Assembly (NCBI RefSeq): GCF_036884655.1 | Contig: NC_088330.1 | Coordinates: forward strand, 33,275,001-33,339,000 | Direction: 5' to 3' | Origin: Musa acuminata AAA Group | Taxonomy: Eukaryota; Streptophyta; Magnoliopsida; Zingiberales; Musaceae | Length of the DNA stretch: 64,000 bases | In this document: positions 24,675 to 37,628 of the stretch, piece after piece | How the letters are laid out: each line of letters begins with the position of its first letter | Position numbering within the stretch: the first letter of the stretch is position 1 | The notes under the pieces: generated by a model | What the model was told of the DNA's origin: nothing | Database searches by the model: none | Seen by the model: only the letters and a program-made list of their open reading frames with translations | Program-made: the position numbers and the translations under genes

Positions 24675-26876
24675 ATGATCAAATCGGAACGTGGACTCCT
24701 TCGTCGAGCCCTCGCCACAAGATTCCCACTACCCCTATCTCTCCCTTCCTTCGCCTCCTTCCTCTCGTCGGTCGATGGGCAAGCCTGCTACTCCAACGTC
24801 GACGTCGAAGGCGATGCTGCCGGCAAACTTCGCAATGCGAAATCCATCGATTCCTGCGCTGGTGACCCTCTCCCGGCCCTCTTCCCGGTTGTTGCTGTCG
24901 CTCTGCGAACTCTCAATTGGACTCTCGTCCACGAAGTTAGATTCTCGGGGGCGGCGGCCTTGCACGGCTTCCCGCACGCATTGGAAGCTTTCGCGATGCT
25001 CATGGGGGTGTTCTCGTTGGGGGGAATGCAACGGGAGGTCAGGTGCTTGCTTGCGGGCGTTTTGGGCTTCTGTAGGGATGCGGACTGCATCTCGATCGGG
25101 TTGCTGCCCACACTGGTTGAGCTCGCTCGAGGTGCCCTGAACTTGTTACAGGTGTACGGAGCTGCTGTCCAGGTTCTGGCGGAGCACTTGCTGGTCGAAG
25201 ATGCATTGGAGACCTATTATGAGGCCAGGAGAATGGGACTTCAAATTGGGGTTCCCTTATCTAATCTCTTGCTCAAGGTTCTGGTCAAAAGCAATAACAT
25301 GGATAAGGCTAAGTGTTTGTTTAACAACATGAAGAGCTGCAGCCCTCTGCCTAATGTATACAGCTATACTATCATGGTGCATATGTATACTCGCAAGGAC
25401 ACCTTTGATATGTATGAAGCTGGTAAGATTCTCACTGAAATGGAGATGAGTGGAGTGAAGCCGAATGCAGTGACATATGATACGTACATTCGAGGACTCT
25501 GCAGAGCAGGGGATGTCAAGTCTGCATGGGAGTTTCTTCAGGACTTGCAGTCTAGAGGTCTGCCGTGCAACACCAACTGTTACAACGCTCTCATTCTTGG
25601 TTTCTGCAGGGAGGGTGAGTTGGAAAATGCTTTGCTGGTGTTTCAGGAACTGAAGCAACAGAGACTGACACCGGATGTACATAGCTATAGCATTCTCATT
25701 GATGGATTTTCCAAGAAAGGAGATGTTTTGAATGGCTACAATCTGCTTGATGAAATGCTCAGCAGTGGAATCATCCCAACGATGGTCAGTTATAGTTCAC
25801 TGCTGCATGCATTGTGCATGAAAGGTGAGATGGGATGTGCATTAAGTTTGTTCAATGAGTTGCATAGCCGAGGTTATGCGCATGACTTAGTTTCCTATGG
25901 TATCCTTATTGATGCTTATTGCAAGCATGGTGATTTGGATGCTGCTTCTAAGCTGTGGCAGGAGATGGTCCAAAACAATTTTGTTCCAGATGCTTATAGC
26001 TACACAAGTATAATATTTGCCCACTGTATAAATGGATGCTTGAAGGAAGCATTGGATCATTTTGAACTCATGCTTAATAATGGTGTGATGCCTACTGTCG
26101 TCACCTGTACTCTGATAGTTGATGGTTTTTGCAAGCAGTATCGAACAGTAGAAGCTTTTGAATTCTTAAATGAAATGCATAAATGGGGTATTATTCCAAA
26201 TATATTTATGTACTCGGTCATCCTTAATGGACTATGCAAGGAGGGAAAGTCAGTTTGCACATGGGGAATTTTGGGAGCAATGATAAAGAAAGGGATAGTT
26301 CCTGATGTGGTCGTCTATACCATCCTTATCAATGGTCTAGTGAAAATTGCAAAAGTGGAGGAGGCATTGAGGTTGTTTGCAGGAATGTCGAAGGTGGGAG
26401 TGATGCCCAACATCTTTACATACACTAGCATCATTGATGGGCTGTGTAAGAATGGTAGGCTGCCTGAGGCATTGATTTGTTTCGAGGAAATGATCCGGGA
26501 GGGGTTTGTACCTGATAGGATTGTGTATACATCCTTGATTGATGGTTACTGTACGTGCAAAGATATGCTGAAAGCTGTTGAATTGTTCAACAAAATGACC
26601 CAGAGTGGTTTAGTGCCTGATGCACATACATACACCTGCCTCATTGATGGATATAGCAAGTTGCTTCTGATGGACGTGGCAGTTTCTTTGTTAGATGAAA
26701 TGATGAAACTGGATCTTTCTCCTACTGTAGTAACTTATACTGCTGTTATTACTGGCTATCGTAAATCGGGTGACTGGGATAGAGCTTACGAGGTATATGA
26801 GTTTATGTTGAAGCAAGGCATTTCTCCGGATGCACTCACATATTTATCATTAGGGGTTTCATGTTCTGGTGCTTGA
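24675..26876 (+). CDS. P-class pentatricopeptide repeat protein, 733 aa, probably mitochondrial
   Basis: PPR proteins bind organellar RNA base by base and guide processing, stability or translation of specific transcripts. This CDS is uninterrupted, as is usual for plant PPR genes. The N-terminus (MIKSERGLLRRALATRF) is basic, Ser/Leu-rich and lacks acidic stretches, consistent with an organellar presequence. From about residue 200 on there are about 15 tandem 35-residue motifs, each with the (T/S)Y..LI.G(F/Y/L)C signature, for example VTYDTYIRGLCRAG, HSYSILIDGFSKKG, FTYTSIIDGLCKNG and HTYTCLIDGYSKL. No E, E+ or DYW domain follows, so C-to-U editing activity is not expected. The last motif is cut off after the TYLSL part, and the protein ends SCSGA. 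A donor-like GTGAGT at 26946 and acceptor near 27647 suggest a spliced 3' UTR. The RNA target cannot be read from this sequence. Confidence 0.92.
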   Translation: MIKSERGLLRRALATRFPLPLSLPSFASFLSSVDGQACYSNVDVEGDAAGKLRNAKSIDSCAGDPLPALFPVVAVALRTLNWTLVHEVRFSGAAALHGFPHALEAFAMLMGVFSLGGMQREVRCLLAGVLGFCRDADCISIGLLPTLVELARGALNLLQVYGAAVQVLAEHLLVEDALETYYEARRMGLQIGVPLSNLLLKVLVKSNNMDKAKCLFNNMKSCSPLPNVYSYTIMVHMYTRKDTFDMYEAGKILTEMEMSGVKPNAVTYDTYIRGLCRAGDVKSAWEFLQDLQSRGLPCNTNCYNALILGFCREGELENALLVFQELKQQRLTPDVHSYSILIDGFSKKGDVLNGYNLLDEMLSSGIIPTMVSYSSLLHALCMKGEMGCALSLFNELHSRGYAHDLVSYGILIDAYCKHGDLDAASKLWQEMVQNNFVPDAYSYTSIIFAHCINGCLKEALDHFELMLNNGVMPTVVTCTLIVDGFCKQYRTVEAFEFLNEMHKWGIIPNIFMYSVILNGLCKEGKSVCTWGILGAMIKKGIVPDVVVYTILINGLVKIAKVEEALRLFAGMSKVGVMPNIFTYTSIIDGLCKNGRLPEALICFEEMIREGFVPDRIVYTSLIDGYCTCKDMLKAVELFNKMTQSGLVPDAHTYTCLIDGYSKLLLMDVAVSLLDEMMKLDLSPTVVTYTAVITGYRKSGDWDRAYEVYEFMLKQGISPDALTYLSLGVSCSGA

Positions 26877-29800
26877 GCAGCCATTGTACAGCTACATATC
26901 ATGTAATATAGTGCAGCTCTCAAACTTGCCGATCCCAGCTACGTGGTGAGTAATGCATCATCCACATCCTATTAAATTGGTTCAATTTTTAGATTCTGCA
27001 AGTTGCTGGACTGAAGACAGCAAAGCCCCATAACCTAAAATTCTTGTTTTTTTTAATCTTCTTCTGATCCCAAATTAGATATTTTCTTCTTGATAATGCT
27101 CATAGAAAATTTCATTTCAATGGCAAGTACACCTTGCTAACTTATTGTGAAGTTCCATGACTAGGTTATTGTCTCAATGCAACTCTACTTGCAATCATGT
27201 GCTCACTGTGGATATTGTTGGTTTTGTGATAGAAGCTCAAGTTATGCTGATGTGGCCGGATGGCTGGAGCAGTGTATCCTGAGGTGCAAAACAACTGCTG
27301 TCTGAAAATCTTTGGATGTTTTTGTTTGACTCCAAAATAACAGGTCGGTAATTGTTAGAATTACCATATTCATTGTGCGTACTTTGTGCGCAAGTATTTT
27401 CAGGTTTTCTAATTTGTTTATCATTTTATTTTGGAAATGTAAATGCACAGCAAATATCCATCATGGTGGTAGACATTGTATGTGCTAGAGATGACAGTAC
27501 ATGATGATGTGTTGAAGGAAGTGACTTCAAATTGCTTTTTAGGAGGAAGGTCACTAACAGTAATTTATTTGTATTCTTCTACATGGCTTTGCTTTAAGGT
27601 AACCCATGTTGATCGTTAATCCTTTTTACTTCTTTTATTATTGCAGCTTGACAAATCCAATGTATTTTGATAAAGGAGTGCATGCTGGTATGAATCCAGT
27701 TCACCATAGTTCAGCATGATTTTCCCTATTGACAACTGTGAGTGGTTTGTGATCTATATCTATTCTCCTTTCTGGTCTTTTACTCCATTGGAGAGTGTGA
27801 AATATTTGTATATCTTTTTGTTGTAAGAACGAGAATGCTTGGTTTCTTTCTACTTGCTTTATTAGGAGTCTGATCACCTAGTTTAATTGTTTGTGTGTGT
27901 TTCTTTTTCGCTTTTATATTATTTCCAGTGAGAACCATCCCTATTTATGTTATCAATAAAAATAATATTTGTGAAATTATCTAATTCAAGTTTGGTTAGC
28001 GTATGAGTATATGAAGATGAGAGTTGAATTCATTATTGTAGTAATTCTAACAATTCACGAAATCTGTAGTATATGCATGTATAAACCAAAAACTTGAAAC
28101 ACCTTTTAGAGTAGTGCAAGAATGCTATCATAGTTGTCATTTGAGAATTGGGAGTTGGTAATGGGGACCATGAATGAAATGAACATACATCTCTGCCTTA
28201 GGACACAAATTAAGAGTATGTGATCTGACCTTTTTTTTTCTTCTCATTCTCATAAGTTGTCTTACGGCTTTATTGTTGTTGTTATTGACTCTCATATGCT
28301 GCCTTGATATGTTAATATTTTCAGTTCATCCTGGGTTGCATCTAGTGCCTACAACATACTAGTAATTTGATTTTAATTTCATTATGTTATACATTGTCAA
28401 GATTTAACACTTTCAATCTAATGCCCTTTTTCATCGAGGGAAGAAATACACCACCAAGAAAGAACAGAGAAGAAAAGATTAAACGAGGAGAAAAGAAAGA
28501 GAGAAGAGATAGAGGGTACATAATATTATTGTAACTTAAGTTATGATGCTTCTTTTGTTTATGTGTTTAAATAGAAAATAATTATATAATCTATAATACT
28601 ATTCCCAATAAGGAATTTTGGATACAAATTAGGCCCTAAATTAAACTGTATTGACTTTCCTAAATTAAATACATTAATATCCTAATCTAAATAAATATTT
28701 TTTATGTTGACTAGTCAAGCTTCTGTACTATTTACGAAGATGTCCATGCTGTACTTGAGGTTGATCTGGCAAGACAAGGCCCCATATAGGCTGCCTAATA
28801 TTTACCATGTAGTCTGATTGCAACTAAACAAGGATCTAGGGCCTCTTGACCTCCGTGATTGGTGCTCTTGAGACTCGTCCTTTTTGTGATGATGATAAGT
28901 TCAAAACAAGTATTAGCTTGTGGATTCATGTACAGTAATGACCAACTATTGCCATGGCATATCTTTAACAGATTTATTATTGGGAAGTTGTCATCATGGA
29001 TTGTCTTGGATTTTAGATGTATATTGCTGACATACTGTTGACTATATTTTGTTTTTTGGTATTATCAATTGCCGCTGTATGTGGTACATTTAACTCAGTA
29101 ATGTGAACCCTTGGAATATTTTGCTGCACCTTCTGTAAGGTTTCCTAATTCTATCTTACAGTAGATTGTGGAAATGAAATGTAAAGGTGTTAAAATTCAT
29201 ATTATGATCTTAGTACAACAAAATGGTGTTCTTTCTGCTAATGATATATATATTATTTTTTGGACAGGCTTACTTTCACAGATTGTCATGTGATAGAAGG
29301 TCAAGACTGATGACTAAGTGGTTCTGATGATGATAATGTATACTGTTTTAGACTATAAACAGAAGCGATTATGCTCAAACAAGAGGAAGCAACAGGGACA
29401 AGATAATAGGGTCCTTTTTTCCCTTATTGATGTCTTCTTTTCATTTAGATTATGACTTTTTAAGGGGTCAGTTGGATTGTGATGTTAACATAGAACAATA
29501 AGGTATCGTTGAAGTATCATGTTTGTGTGTAAAATGTGAAGGTATTTTACTGATTCAATAATTGAGATCCATTCAGATGTAGCATACGAAACTTTCTTGA
29601 TTCACTGATATTGGGTTTTCTTTTCATTTCCTTGGATCAATGTCTGGGTCAATTGTTGCAATCTCCCCCAAATCTGATCCAGTTGTCCTGTACCCGTGCT
29701 TTACCCGACATATGCACCTGACTAGCGATTGGGTGCATTTTTGAAACAACATGTGGGTCCAGTTCTTCCTCCAATCGCAGGATAGGTGGCCGAGTGGGTA

Positions 29801-30190
29801 CTTAGCGCAGGGCAACCAGATCCAGTCTTTCTTTCCACGTTGTCTACTCGACTGACACACCTGCCTTGTAATTGGGAACCTATCCCGGAACAACATGTGG
29901 GTCTACCTCTATCTCCAATTACAGGATAGGTAGGGGAGGGGGTAGGCAACGCAAGACAAACAGCGTATTACTTTGAACCATGTTGATCAGTTGCCTTCTG
30001 GTCCCAACACTTTCTACCCCTCCGCCGCTGGCGCGTCACCGAGTGGGTAGGAAAAGCGGGACCCACGTACATATAATTCACATGATGATGACATTTGTCA
30101 AACCCTTGCTGGGTGGGTCACGTTGTATGATAATTTTCTTGTGTATTTCTCCATTAATTAGCGGCACTCGTTCTCGTCCCTAAAAGAATA
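26877..30190. other. PPR 3' flank and intergenic DNA up to the RMD5 leader
   Basis: The first kilobase may be transcribed as a spliced PPR 3' UTR. The rest is AT-rich with no supported coding region. At 29701-29960 a roughly 140-base GC-richer unit is tandemly duplicated; both copies contain ACAACATGTGGGTC followed by a CCAAT and AGGATAGGT block. It may be promoter sequence of the next gene. Confidence 0.5.
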
Positions 30191-30199
30191 CCCATCGGC

Positions 30200-33100
30200 T
30201 CACGCAACATCCCATTTTCCCCATTATGCCCTCTCATCGTCGCCCTTCTCTCCGGGCTCCTCCTATCTCCACCGCCTCCCTGCCCCTCGCCTTCGTCGAA
30301 GGGTAAATTCTCTCTCCCCGACGATCTTCGTCCGGGCTTTCTTCGCAATTTTTTCTTTAATCCATCTGTTGTGATTATGAACTGATTCTTGATGTCGGAT
30401 CGACAAATAGTATCGCTATCCATCTCTTGATGCTTGATCCATCAAGAATACAGGAAGATCCGTCAAAAATGTCTTCCTCCCTTTAATTACTTCTTCCTTC
30501 TGTTTTCCTTTTGGATTTGGGTGCCATCTTATGTTTTCTTGATTCTGTTTGCTTTCTTGGTTCAAACCCTTCGGTAGTGTTTGCATTGTGTTATTTGTTA
30601 GGGGAAAATTTTTCTTGCTGTGCCGATATCGGGTGTGCCTCCCTTTGTATCTCGGCAGTTATTAGGTTGCTTCCATGATTCATGATGTTTGGAGAATAGT
30701 TTTCGCTCAAGATATTGTGGTGCTAGTTTTTATAGGTCTGAGAAGTAATTTTATGGAACCCTGAGCAAGTTAAAAATTCTGTTCTTACTGGTGGATCTGT
30801 GGAAATTGACGACATATATATTATATCCAGAAGTTATGTTGATTATTATGTTAGGAGTTTACAATACCGATAAGTTATTTTACCAGAAAATTTTTCACAC
30901 ATACAAGCCCAGTCCTATTGAATCAGAAGTACCAATTAACGACGACGACAAATTAACAAAAGAAGGAACCGGTTAGCTTTATTACTGTTAGGCTTATTTG
31001 GTTAATTGGTGGTATGCTGCACACTCTATATTCCATTCAGAGGCTATATTTCTGTTCAATTACAGAGTATGGAGAAGTGCCTTCTCATAAAATCTAAACA
31101 CAAAAATGTTCTGTAAAGTATTGAAATAGGTGAAAATGGCATGCACTAAAAATGTTATTTCCTGAGAAGATTCATTTTACTTATTTGGGATATTTGTTAT
31201 TTGTAAAATCATGGGGTTTAAACACAAAAGCTAATTATTTTTGGAGCATTATTTAGTTTGGTGTTCATGGTATTGTACTGGATTAATGTTTCATATTTGG
31301 TTGTTTGTTTGTGTGTTGTATGAGTCAGGAAGCTACTGGATATTCTAGATTATTCATCATCCTCAACAATTATAGTGTCTGTATTAGTTTAGTTTCACTT
31401 GATTTGAGAAATTTGAAATCCAAGCCTATAAGCATGGAGAAATGCTTTTTATTATTCTGGACATCTTAAGATTCATGGTGTAGGCGTATTAGGTGAATTT
31501 CCTAAATCTTATCTTATCTTAATGTTTCTTGCAATACACCCAATATTGGATTTGCAAGGACTCATCTGGTATCTTCTCCTTCTTTATGTGAGGAAAAGGA
31601 AGAAAAAGAGCGAGGAATACTTGGCTTTGTTCCTTAAGTGTTTTGGGTGGTTTAAAATTAAAAAAGAAAAACAGCAGAACTCAATTTTTAAGGAAATAAA
31701 ATTGAAGTTTTAGGCGTTTCCTGCTGTTTATGAAAGTTGGATTATTCTTAATCCCTTGTGCAGTGACACACCCCTAGCTGTTGGTAATTTCCTCCTTCTC
31801 ACTTTATGGCTGACAAGTAGTGGGCCACCGTTGTGGGTTTATCTACTGGTGGGTGGCCAAGAGGCAGGGATTCGAGGTTGGTGATGTTTTATTTCTTTAA
31901 TTTAATGAAAAGACAAGTTTGAACTATGGAGAAGGATACAAGATTTGGACATCAGGTTAGTTGCTCTATAAGATGCACAAGAATTTCATAAACCCGGGAC
32001 AGTGCTAATGTTTCTTGTTATATATCCCAAAATCCTAAAAGTTCGTGAAAGTTACATGATATAGTTTAAGGCAGCTCTTGGATCATTAAAATTTTATTGG
32101 AACATTAAACTTTTATCAGAACATTTACACCACTTTTTAAATAAATAAAAATAATAGACCTCTTTATAGACACATTATTAGGCATGTATAGGAATGTCGA
32201 GGATTTGAGATGTTTGTTAAAGATAAATTAGAATGCTGAATTTATTAGAACTGCAATAAGTTGGAAATATCATTCCATTAATAGCCTGATTATCAGAGCA
32301 GATCTGTTCTTTTTTTGTGCCAATCTTCATCATGCTTTTGACTGGTTGCACCTTCCATTTCATTGGCACAGTCTCACTTACATGAGAGCTAAAGGCCCAC
32401 AAATTAAGCATTTGCAAACAGTGCTTGCTGAAATAAAATTTGGAAATTTCACCTCACAGGGTTCAGTCTGTAGAAGTGCCACTATCTTGAGTCATCTTGT
32501 AACTAATATGGAGTGCCAAAAAGGCAGCACTATGAAGATTTACTCAGGTCCAATTGTCCAAAGAATCAAACAGTTCAATTTGGATCTAATTATAGTCTTT
32601 GAAAGTTCTTAATCAGATTTTCTTTTTGGTTCTATGGAGTTCTAATACAGTAAAATGTTTTAAAGATGATTAAAGGCTAAATGCAGTTGATTGAGTTTCT
32701 TAATTATCCAGTTGAACTAGTACTCATGCATAAACTCGGAATCAGTCAGTCAATGAGAGATAAAACTTTAATGTTTGGCTGGACATTTGTCATCTATTTC
32801 AACATGAGAATATGATGATTGCAATTGAAAGGACCAATTCAGAACCTTGCTTCACACATTTCCAAGAGATGCCTTGTTTAGCAAAGGACTTAACATACCT
32901 TGGAGGAATATCATGTGTTAGGTCATTTGCTAAAGTACTTTGACCTTTGAGTAGGTGTATGCATGACATTCAATCTAATCCTCCTGCAGAATTTTACCAT
33001 GAGATTGTTTCCCAGATGGTTCCGTTGTGCTAGAGTCAACACCCACAATTATATGGCGATAGACAACTGCTGAGTGTGAATATGTGGCAGTCGATTATTT

Positions 33101-34261
33101 CGCTGGATCCAGAAGTGCAATTTGATCTTAAAATGGCAAGGGGGAAGGTTCCTCCTCATTTGCTGGTAGAGTCATGGAATGATTTTTGATGTGTGGATGC
33201 TTGGATTGTTTTAAAATGTCCTGGCTGTGTCTGCATAGCGGGACATAGTCCCATCATTGTGAGGGGTAGCATGTGCGCATCAGTACCCCTGAATGGTGTT
33301 GATTGTATATATCTATTGCTTGATTCATGTTTGTTATGCGATCACAATGGTTCCACAAACCATTCCTGCATATCATCCTGATTATAATCATGTTGCCTAA
33401 GATTCTTGTCTGTTAGTTATATTGATTTTGTTAAAGTACTTAGTCTTTTTATGTGAATGTTAAATCAACACTGTTGGTTTGACACATCTTGTTCTGTATG
33501 GAATATCTGACATGTTTTTATTTACTGACCTCCTGAGGTTCAAATTGGTGATGACTTCTATTGAGCTAAGAATGTGAAGTTGTGTATTTTCTTTTATTTT
33601 TCAGAGAGACATTGGGTTCAGCTGGGAATTTGCTAGAAGTAATTTATAAAACCAGCTACAGGTGCTATTAGAAGGCTTTTATTGGTTGGTAAGGCTTCTT
33701 GTTTGTTGTTCTCTGTGTAGTAAACTAGCAGATTTTAGATTTTACTTAGGTATAATCCTCACGTACCTTCTGCATTTGTGGACATGATATACTGTAGAAA
33801 TTTTGTAGAAATTTTGAACTTTTGGATTCACGAAAGATCATTGATTTTATTATGAATTATAGATGCTCGACATTTAGTTGGACCATATCGAGTCATCGAT
33901 ATGTTCCAACTCAATGAATCCATTTGAGTAATTATAGGGCATCACTGCGTTCACTTTCTCTTAGAAACATCCAAATTAATCATGTGCTAATTCCTTTATA
34001 TAAAAAAATGGATAAGAATACTTTTAAATTGTAAAGCTTATTTAAGTTTTGTTCTATATAAATACAGCTAATCTTGTAGTTGTATCCCCAGTCTGTTAGT
34101 GTTTTTTATTATAACGAGCATGCATGCTTATGTTTTACGTCCTTCCAGACAAGCAGTAAAAGAAAAACGGGGTTTCCTTTTAGATATTCAACTAGTGGAG
34201 AAGTGAAGATGGAAGAGAGATGGACATCAGTGAATGATCTTGTTAGATTGATTTATTAAAT

Positions 34262-34296
<35 letters not shown>

Positions 34297-35705
34297 GGGG
34301 GGGGGGAGGGGGACAGAAGATGGAAGAGAGATGACAGCAGTGAAGAGAGGAAAGAATAAGAGGGAGGGGAGGACAACAATGACGACTATTGTTGGTTGAT
34401 GATAGAGGAAAAAGAAAAAAGAGAAGAGAATAGTAATGAAAAGAGAAGACAATAATGTTGGAGCATCTGCAAATAGAGGGAGAGAGAAGAGGCAGAAAAG
34501 AGGGAACAGTAATGAAAAAGGAGAGAGAATGGAGAGATTAGGAGAGGAGCATGGATGTTTGTTGTGCCCGAGGAAGAGGTTGGAGCTGGGGGAGTGATCG
34601 AGTTTGGACCTGGTCAGAGGCTTGGGTTGCACAGGCCAACCTAGGCAAGGCATCCGATGTCTCAACCCAGGCTTTTCTAGGTGGTGCATAGTTGAAGCCT
34701 GAAGACACCTCGTCTCTGACTCATCAAGGAATTTGGGCCTTCCCTTGCCTTGCCTTAGCATATAGGTGAGAGAGATCTAGTATGTCTTAACCTCATTGCA
34801 CAAGTGCAGTTCAATTTGGTATTCACAATCTCCAATAATCTACCAATCCTTCAAATCATTAGATAATCAAGTGCATGTTAAGGAAACCTTCAACTTGTGG
34901 CAATAAACTTGTTGATAATGCTTCCCAATTCTTTATATTAGTCCTGAATACATGGAATCTACTGAAGTTTTTCTAACCGCCTAAGAGCATTATAAGAATA
35001 GAATGGATCTTTTCTTTGATTCAAATCCCCTGCAAAATTTCTTCTTCAATACTTTCAAATTTCAACATGGTAAACCCTCCTTGTAATGGGACCATCTGTT
35101 TATAAACTATTCTGAAATAAACTAGGCATGTAGACCTTGTTCCACAATCCAAGTTCATAATAAAAAAATTGCCAGTTTTTTATGATCTTTTTTCTGGAGC
35201 TTTCTTGTTGCAAAATTTACCTAGGAATGCATGAATTGGCCTGACAAAGTAATTAGGTTTTATCAAAGTCTTATGTAGGAAAGTCTACTTCTGATCATTA
35301 TTGTTATATTTGGAAATTTATTACCTTCTTGCTTTTGTTATTGACTAGTGAGACATGGGAGAAACCTCTTAGGTGACAGAATTAGAGAACATGATTTTGG
35401 AAAGGTTAAAAAGGCTAGGTGTAGTAAACAGGTGGTATTTGTTTGAGAAAAAAATCCTTCGGTCAATAGCTTGGACAAGGTGAGGGATTTGGGAACTCCT
35501 CACATGACAAAGACTGAAAGCCTCACTTACTTGAGAAATAAAGTACTATCTTTATTTGCAGCATTTCTGTCATGCCTATCTCCAAAAGCTAGTTGGTAAA
35601 ACAGCATTGTCAAATGCACATCGGAGGGATCTGTGACTTCATTCCATCACCTATGATTTATATGATGCAGGTGCTGAACCTGAGGGCTGATTTTCTGTGG
35701 AAGAA
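30200..35705 (+). other. Intron-split 5' leader of the RMD5-like gene (inferred)
   Basis: A pyrimidine-rich first exon probably ends at a GGTAAATT donor near 30301. A candidate leader exon at 33605-33661 is bounded by TTTTTCAG and CTACAG|GTGCTA. The acceptor TATGATGCAG ends at 35670, 35 bases before the ATG. The intervening DNA has no convincing protein-coding ORF, holds a (GA)n tract followed by a G run at 34266-34306, and is otherwise AT-rich intron. Leader exon structure is a prediction. Confidence 0.45.
34266..34306. repeat. (GA)n microsatellite followed by a poly-G run
   Basis: About 13 GA units pass into AT and then about 12 consecutive G residues. It lies in the predicted leader intron of the RMD5-like gene and is followed by several hundred purine-rich bases. 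Confidence 0.9.
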
Positions 35706-36863
35706 ATGGACCTAGATATGATACAAGATGCATTTGACCGTGTTGCTAAGAAGCAGAAGCTCTCTTCTTCTAAAATTCAAGAACTCATCGACCAAGTTAG
35801 ACGAGAGATCGAGCAGGCAACGGCAAAGTTGCAGATGACTGAAAATGCTACTGGCTGTTCTGACCAGAAATCCATACTGGTTGATCTGAAGACCAAGCTT
35901 AATGAGATTGCCCCAATGAAACAACTGGAAAGTCTTCAGAAGGAACTGAATGTTGGGCTTGGCAAATATGTCAAAATCATCGAGAAGTGTTTCAATCCAG
36001 ATATATCAAAAGCATATCGAAATGTAGACTTTGATGTCCATATAGTGAATCAGATTATTGCAAGCCACTTCTATCGCCAGGGCCTGTTCGATCTTGGTGA
36101 CTGCTTTATAAGTGAGGCAAATGAACCAGAAGCTGCAGCCCTGAAATCTCCTTTCATGGAAATGTACAGCATACTCGAGGCTATGAGGTGTAGGAATCTT
36201 GAACCTGCTCTTAGTTGGGCTTCCAAGCAGAGTGAACGGCTGTTGCAGAATGGTTCAGATCTTGAACTGAAGCTTCACCAACTGCAATTTGTGGAGATTC
36301 TACAGAATGGCAGTAGAAGTGAGGCTCTCAATTATGCCAGGACGTACTTGGCTCCATTTGCTTCGGTGCACAAGGTCGAGATCCAAAAGCTAATTGCCTG
36401 TCTATTATGGGCTGGTAGGCTCCACGAGTCCCCTTATGCTGATTTCATGTACCCAAGTCACTGGGAGAGATTGGCTGAGGAGTTCATGCAGCAGTTCTGC
36501 AGCTTGCTGGGTCAATCTTTTCAGAGCCCACTTAGTGTGGCGATAGCTGCGGGTGTCCAAGGACTGCCGACGCTGTTGAAGCTAGAGAGTGTGATGGCTG
36601 CTAAGAAACAGGAGTGGCAGGCGATGAAGCAGCTCCCAGTTCCTGTCGACCTAGGGAGGGAGTTTCAGTTTCACTCGATCTTTGTTTGCCCGGTGCTCAG
36701 GGAGCAAGGAAGCGATGAGAACCCTCCAATGCTCATGCCTTGTGGGCATGTGCTCTCCAAGCAATCAATAGCAAAGCTCTCGAAAAGCAGTACACGGGCT
36801 TTTAAGTGTCCTTATTGTCCGCTGGAGGCAAGTGTGGCTCAATGTAAGCTACTTCACTTCTAG
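35706..36863 (+). CDS. RMD5: RMD5/GID2-like RING subunit of the CTLH/GID E3 ligase, 385 aa
   Basis: The yeast GID and animal CTLH complexes are multisubunit ubiquitin ligases; RMD5 (Gid2, RMND5 in animals) pairs with MAEA/Gid9 to form the catalytic RING dimer. The CDS has no introns. Domains in order: N-terminal helix with DAFDRVAKKQKLS, coiled-coil-like segment to about residue 95, LisH at about 112-143 (VNQIIASHFYRQGLFDLGD), CTLH at about 148-205, CRA to about 290, and a GID-type degenerate RING at 328-371 with CPV, MPCGH and CPYC, which has fewer metal ligands than a classical RING, as usual for this subunit. The start is MDLDMIQDAF; nothing upstream in frame is an ATG. Length matches the plant family. 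Substrates in plants are poorly known. Confidence 0.93.
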   Translation: MDLDMIQDAFDRVAKKQKLSSSKIQELIDQVRREIEQATAKLQMTENATGCSDQKSILVDLKTKLNEIAPMKQLESLQKELNVGLGKYVKIIEKCFNPDISKAYRNVDFDVHIVNQIIASHFYRQGLFDLGDCFISEANEPEAAALKSPFMEMYSILEAMRCRNLEPALSWASKQSERLLQNGSDLELKLHQLQFVEILQNGSRSEALNYARTYLAPFASVHKVEIQKLIACLLWAGRLHESPYADFMYPSHWERLAEEFMQQFCSLLGQSFQSPLSVAIAAGVQGLPTLLKLESVMAAKKQEWQAMKQLPVPVDLGREFQFHSIFVCPVLREQGSDENPPMLMPCGHVLSKQSIAKLSKSSTRAFKCPYCPLEASVAQCKLLHF

Positions 36864-37220
36864 CTGTTGGTTAGGCTTATCATCGTGGCTGTGTGGCAGC
36901 TTGGGTACTCCATCAAGCAGGTAGTCTGCTGTGAGATGTATCTGAGATACTGTAGCCATGAATATGGCTGTGACTTTCCATATCGTTGGTTCTCACTATC
37001 TCCTGATATTTCATTGAGATGTTCAGTAGTTCATTCGAACCTGAGATATTATCACTTTCATTGTTATGGATGTACATAAGCAAAACTTCATGTTTATCGA
37101 TTTCTTTGTCTCCCTCTGTGATTTACACGTCTAAGTTGCTCGGTTTGCTTGATTGATATGGCAAAATAAATTGGCGAGACTTTATTATCATCTTCCTCTA
37201 ATTTTAATGCTGAGATCTCG

Positions 37221-37628
37221 ATGTCGATAACCATCGTGGACGCTGACATCGCAGGCTTACATTCGAGACTTGGCGCTGACAAGGTCCCACCACGTCTGGG
37301 GACCACGATGCCCGAGATTGAAAGTCTGAGGCCCAAATCATTGCCCAAGAATCAGCAACAACGATCAACAGCACCACAGCCGGCCGGTAGTTGTGGGGAC
37401 AGAATGACCTCCGGAAACTCTACGCAGAATCCCATGAACCCATTGGTTTTTTCAGGCTCCGAGGCGCCCACGCCAGTTCAGTGGTCCTCCTACCCGATGG
37501 CAGGCATCAGAGGAAACGACGGTGAGCTAAGCTCGTTAGTGCCGATTCTTATGATGGCTAGGGTTCTAATGCCGCTTGTCCACAGGCATTCGGAGATCAC
37601 ATCGATTTTGCATGTCATGAGCATTTAA
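37221..37628 (+). other. Unassigned ORF, 135 codons, doubtful
   Basis: It starts with ATG and is GC-richer than its surroundings, with a Pro/Ser/Gln-rich middle. No domain, signal or membrane segment is evident. It lies 360 bases downstream of the RMD5-like stop on the same strand and could be an extended 3' UTR, a gene fragment, or chance. No function is proposed. Confidence 0.15.

Noticed and set aside
35697..35705. RMD5 start three codons upstream
   Set aside because: The codon at 35697 is GTG; the ATG is at 35706.
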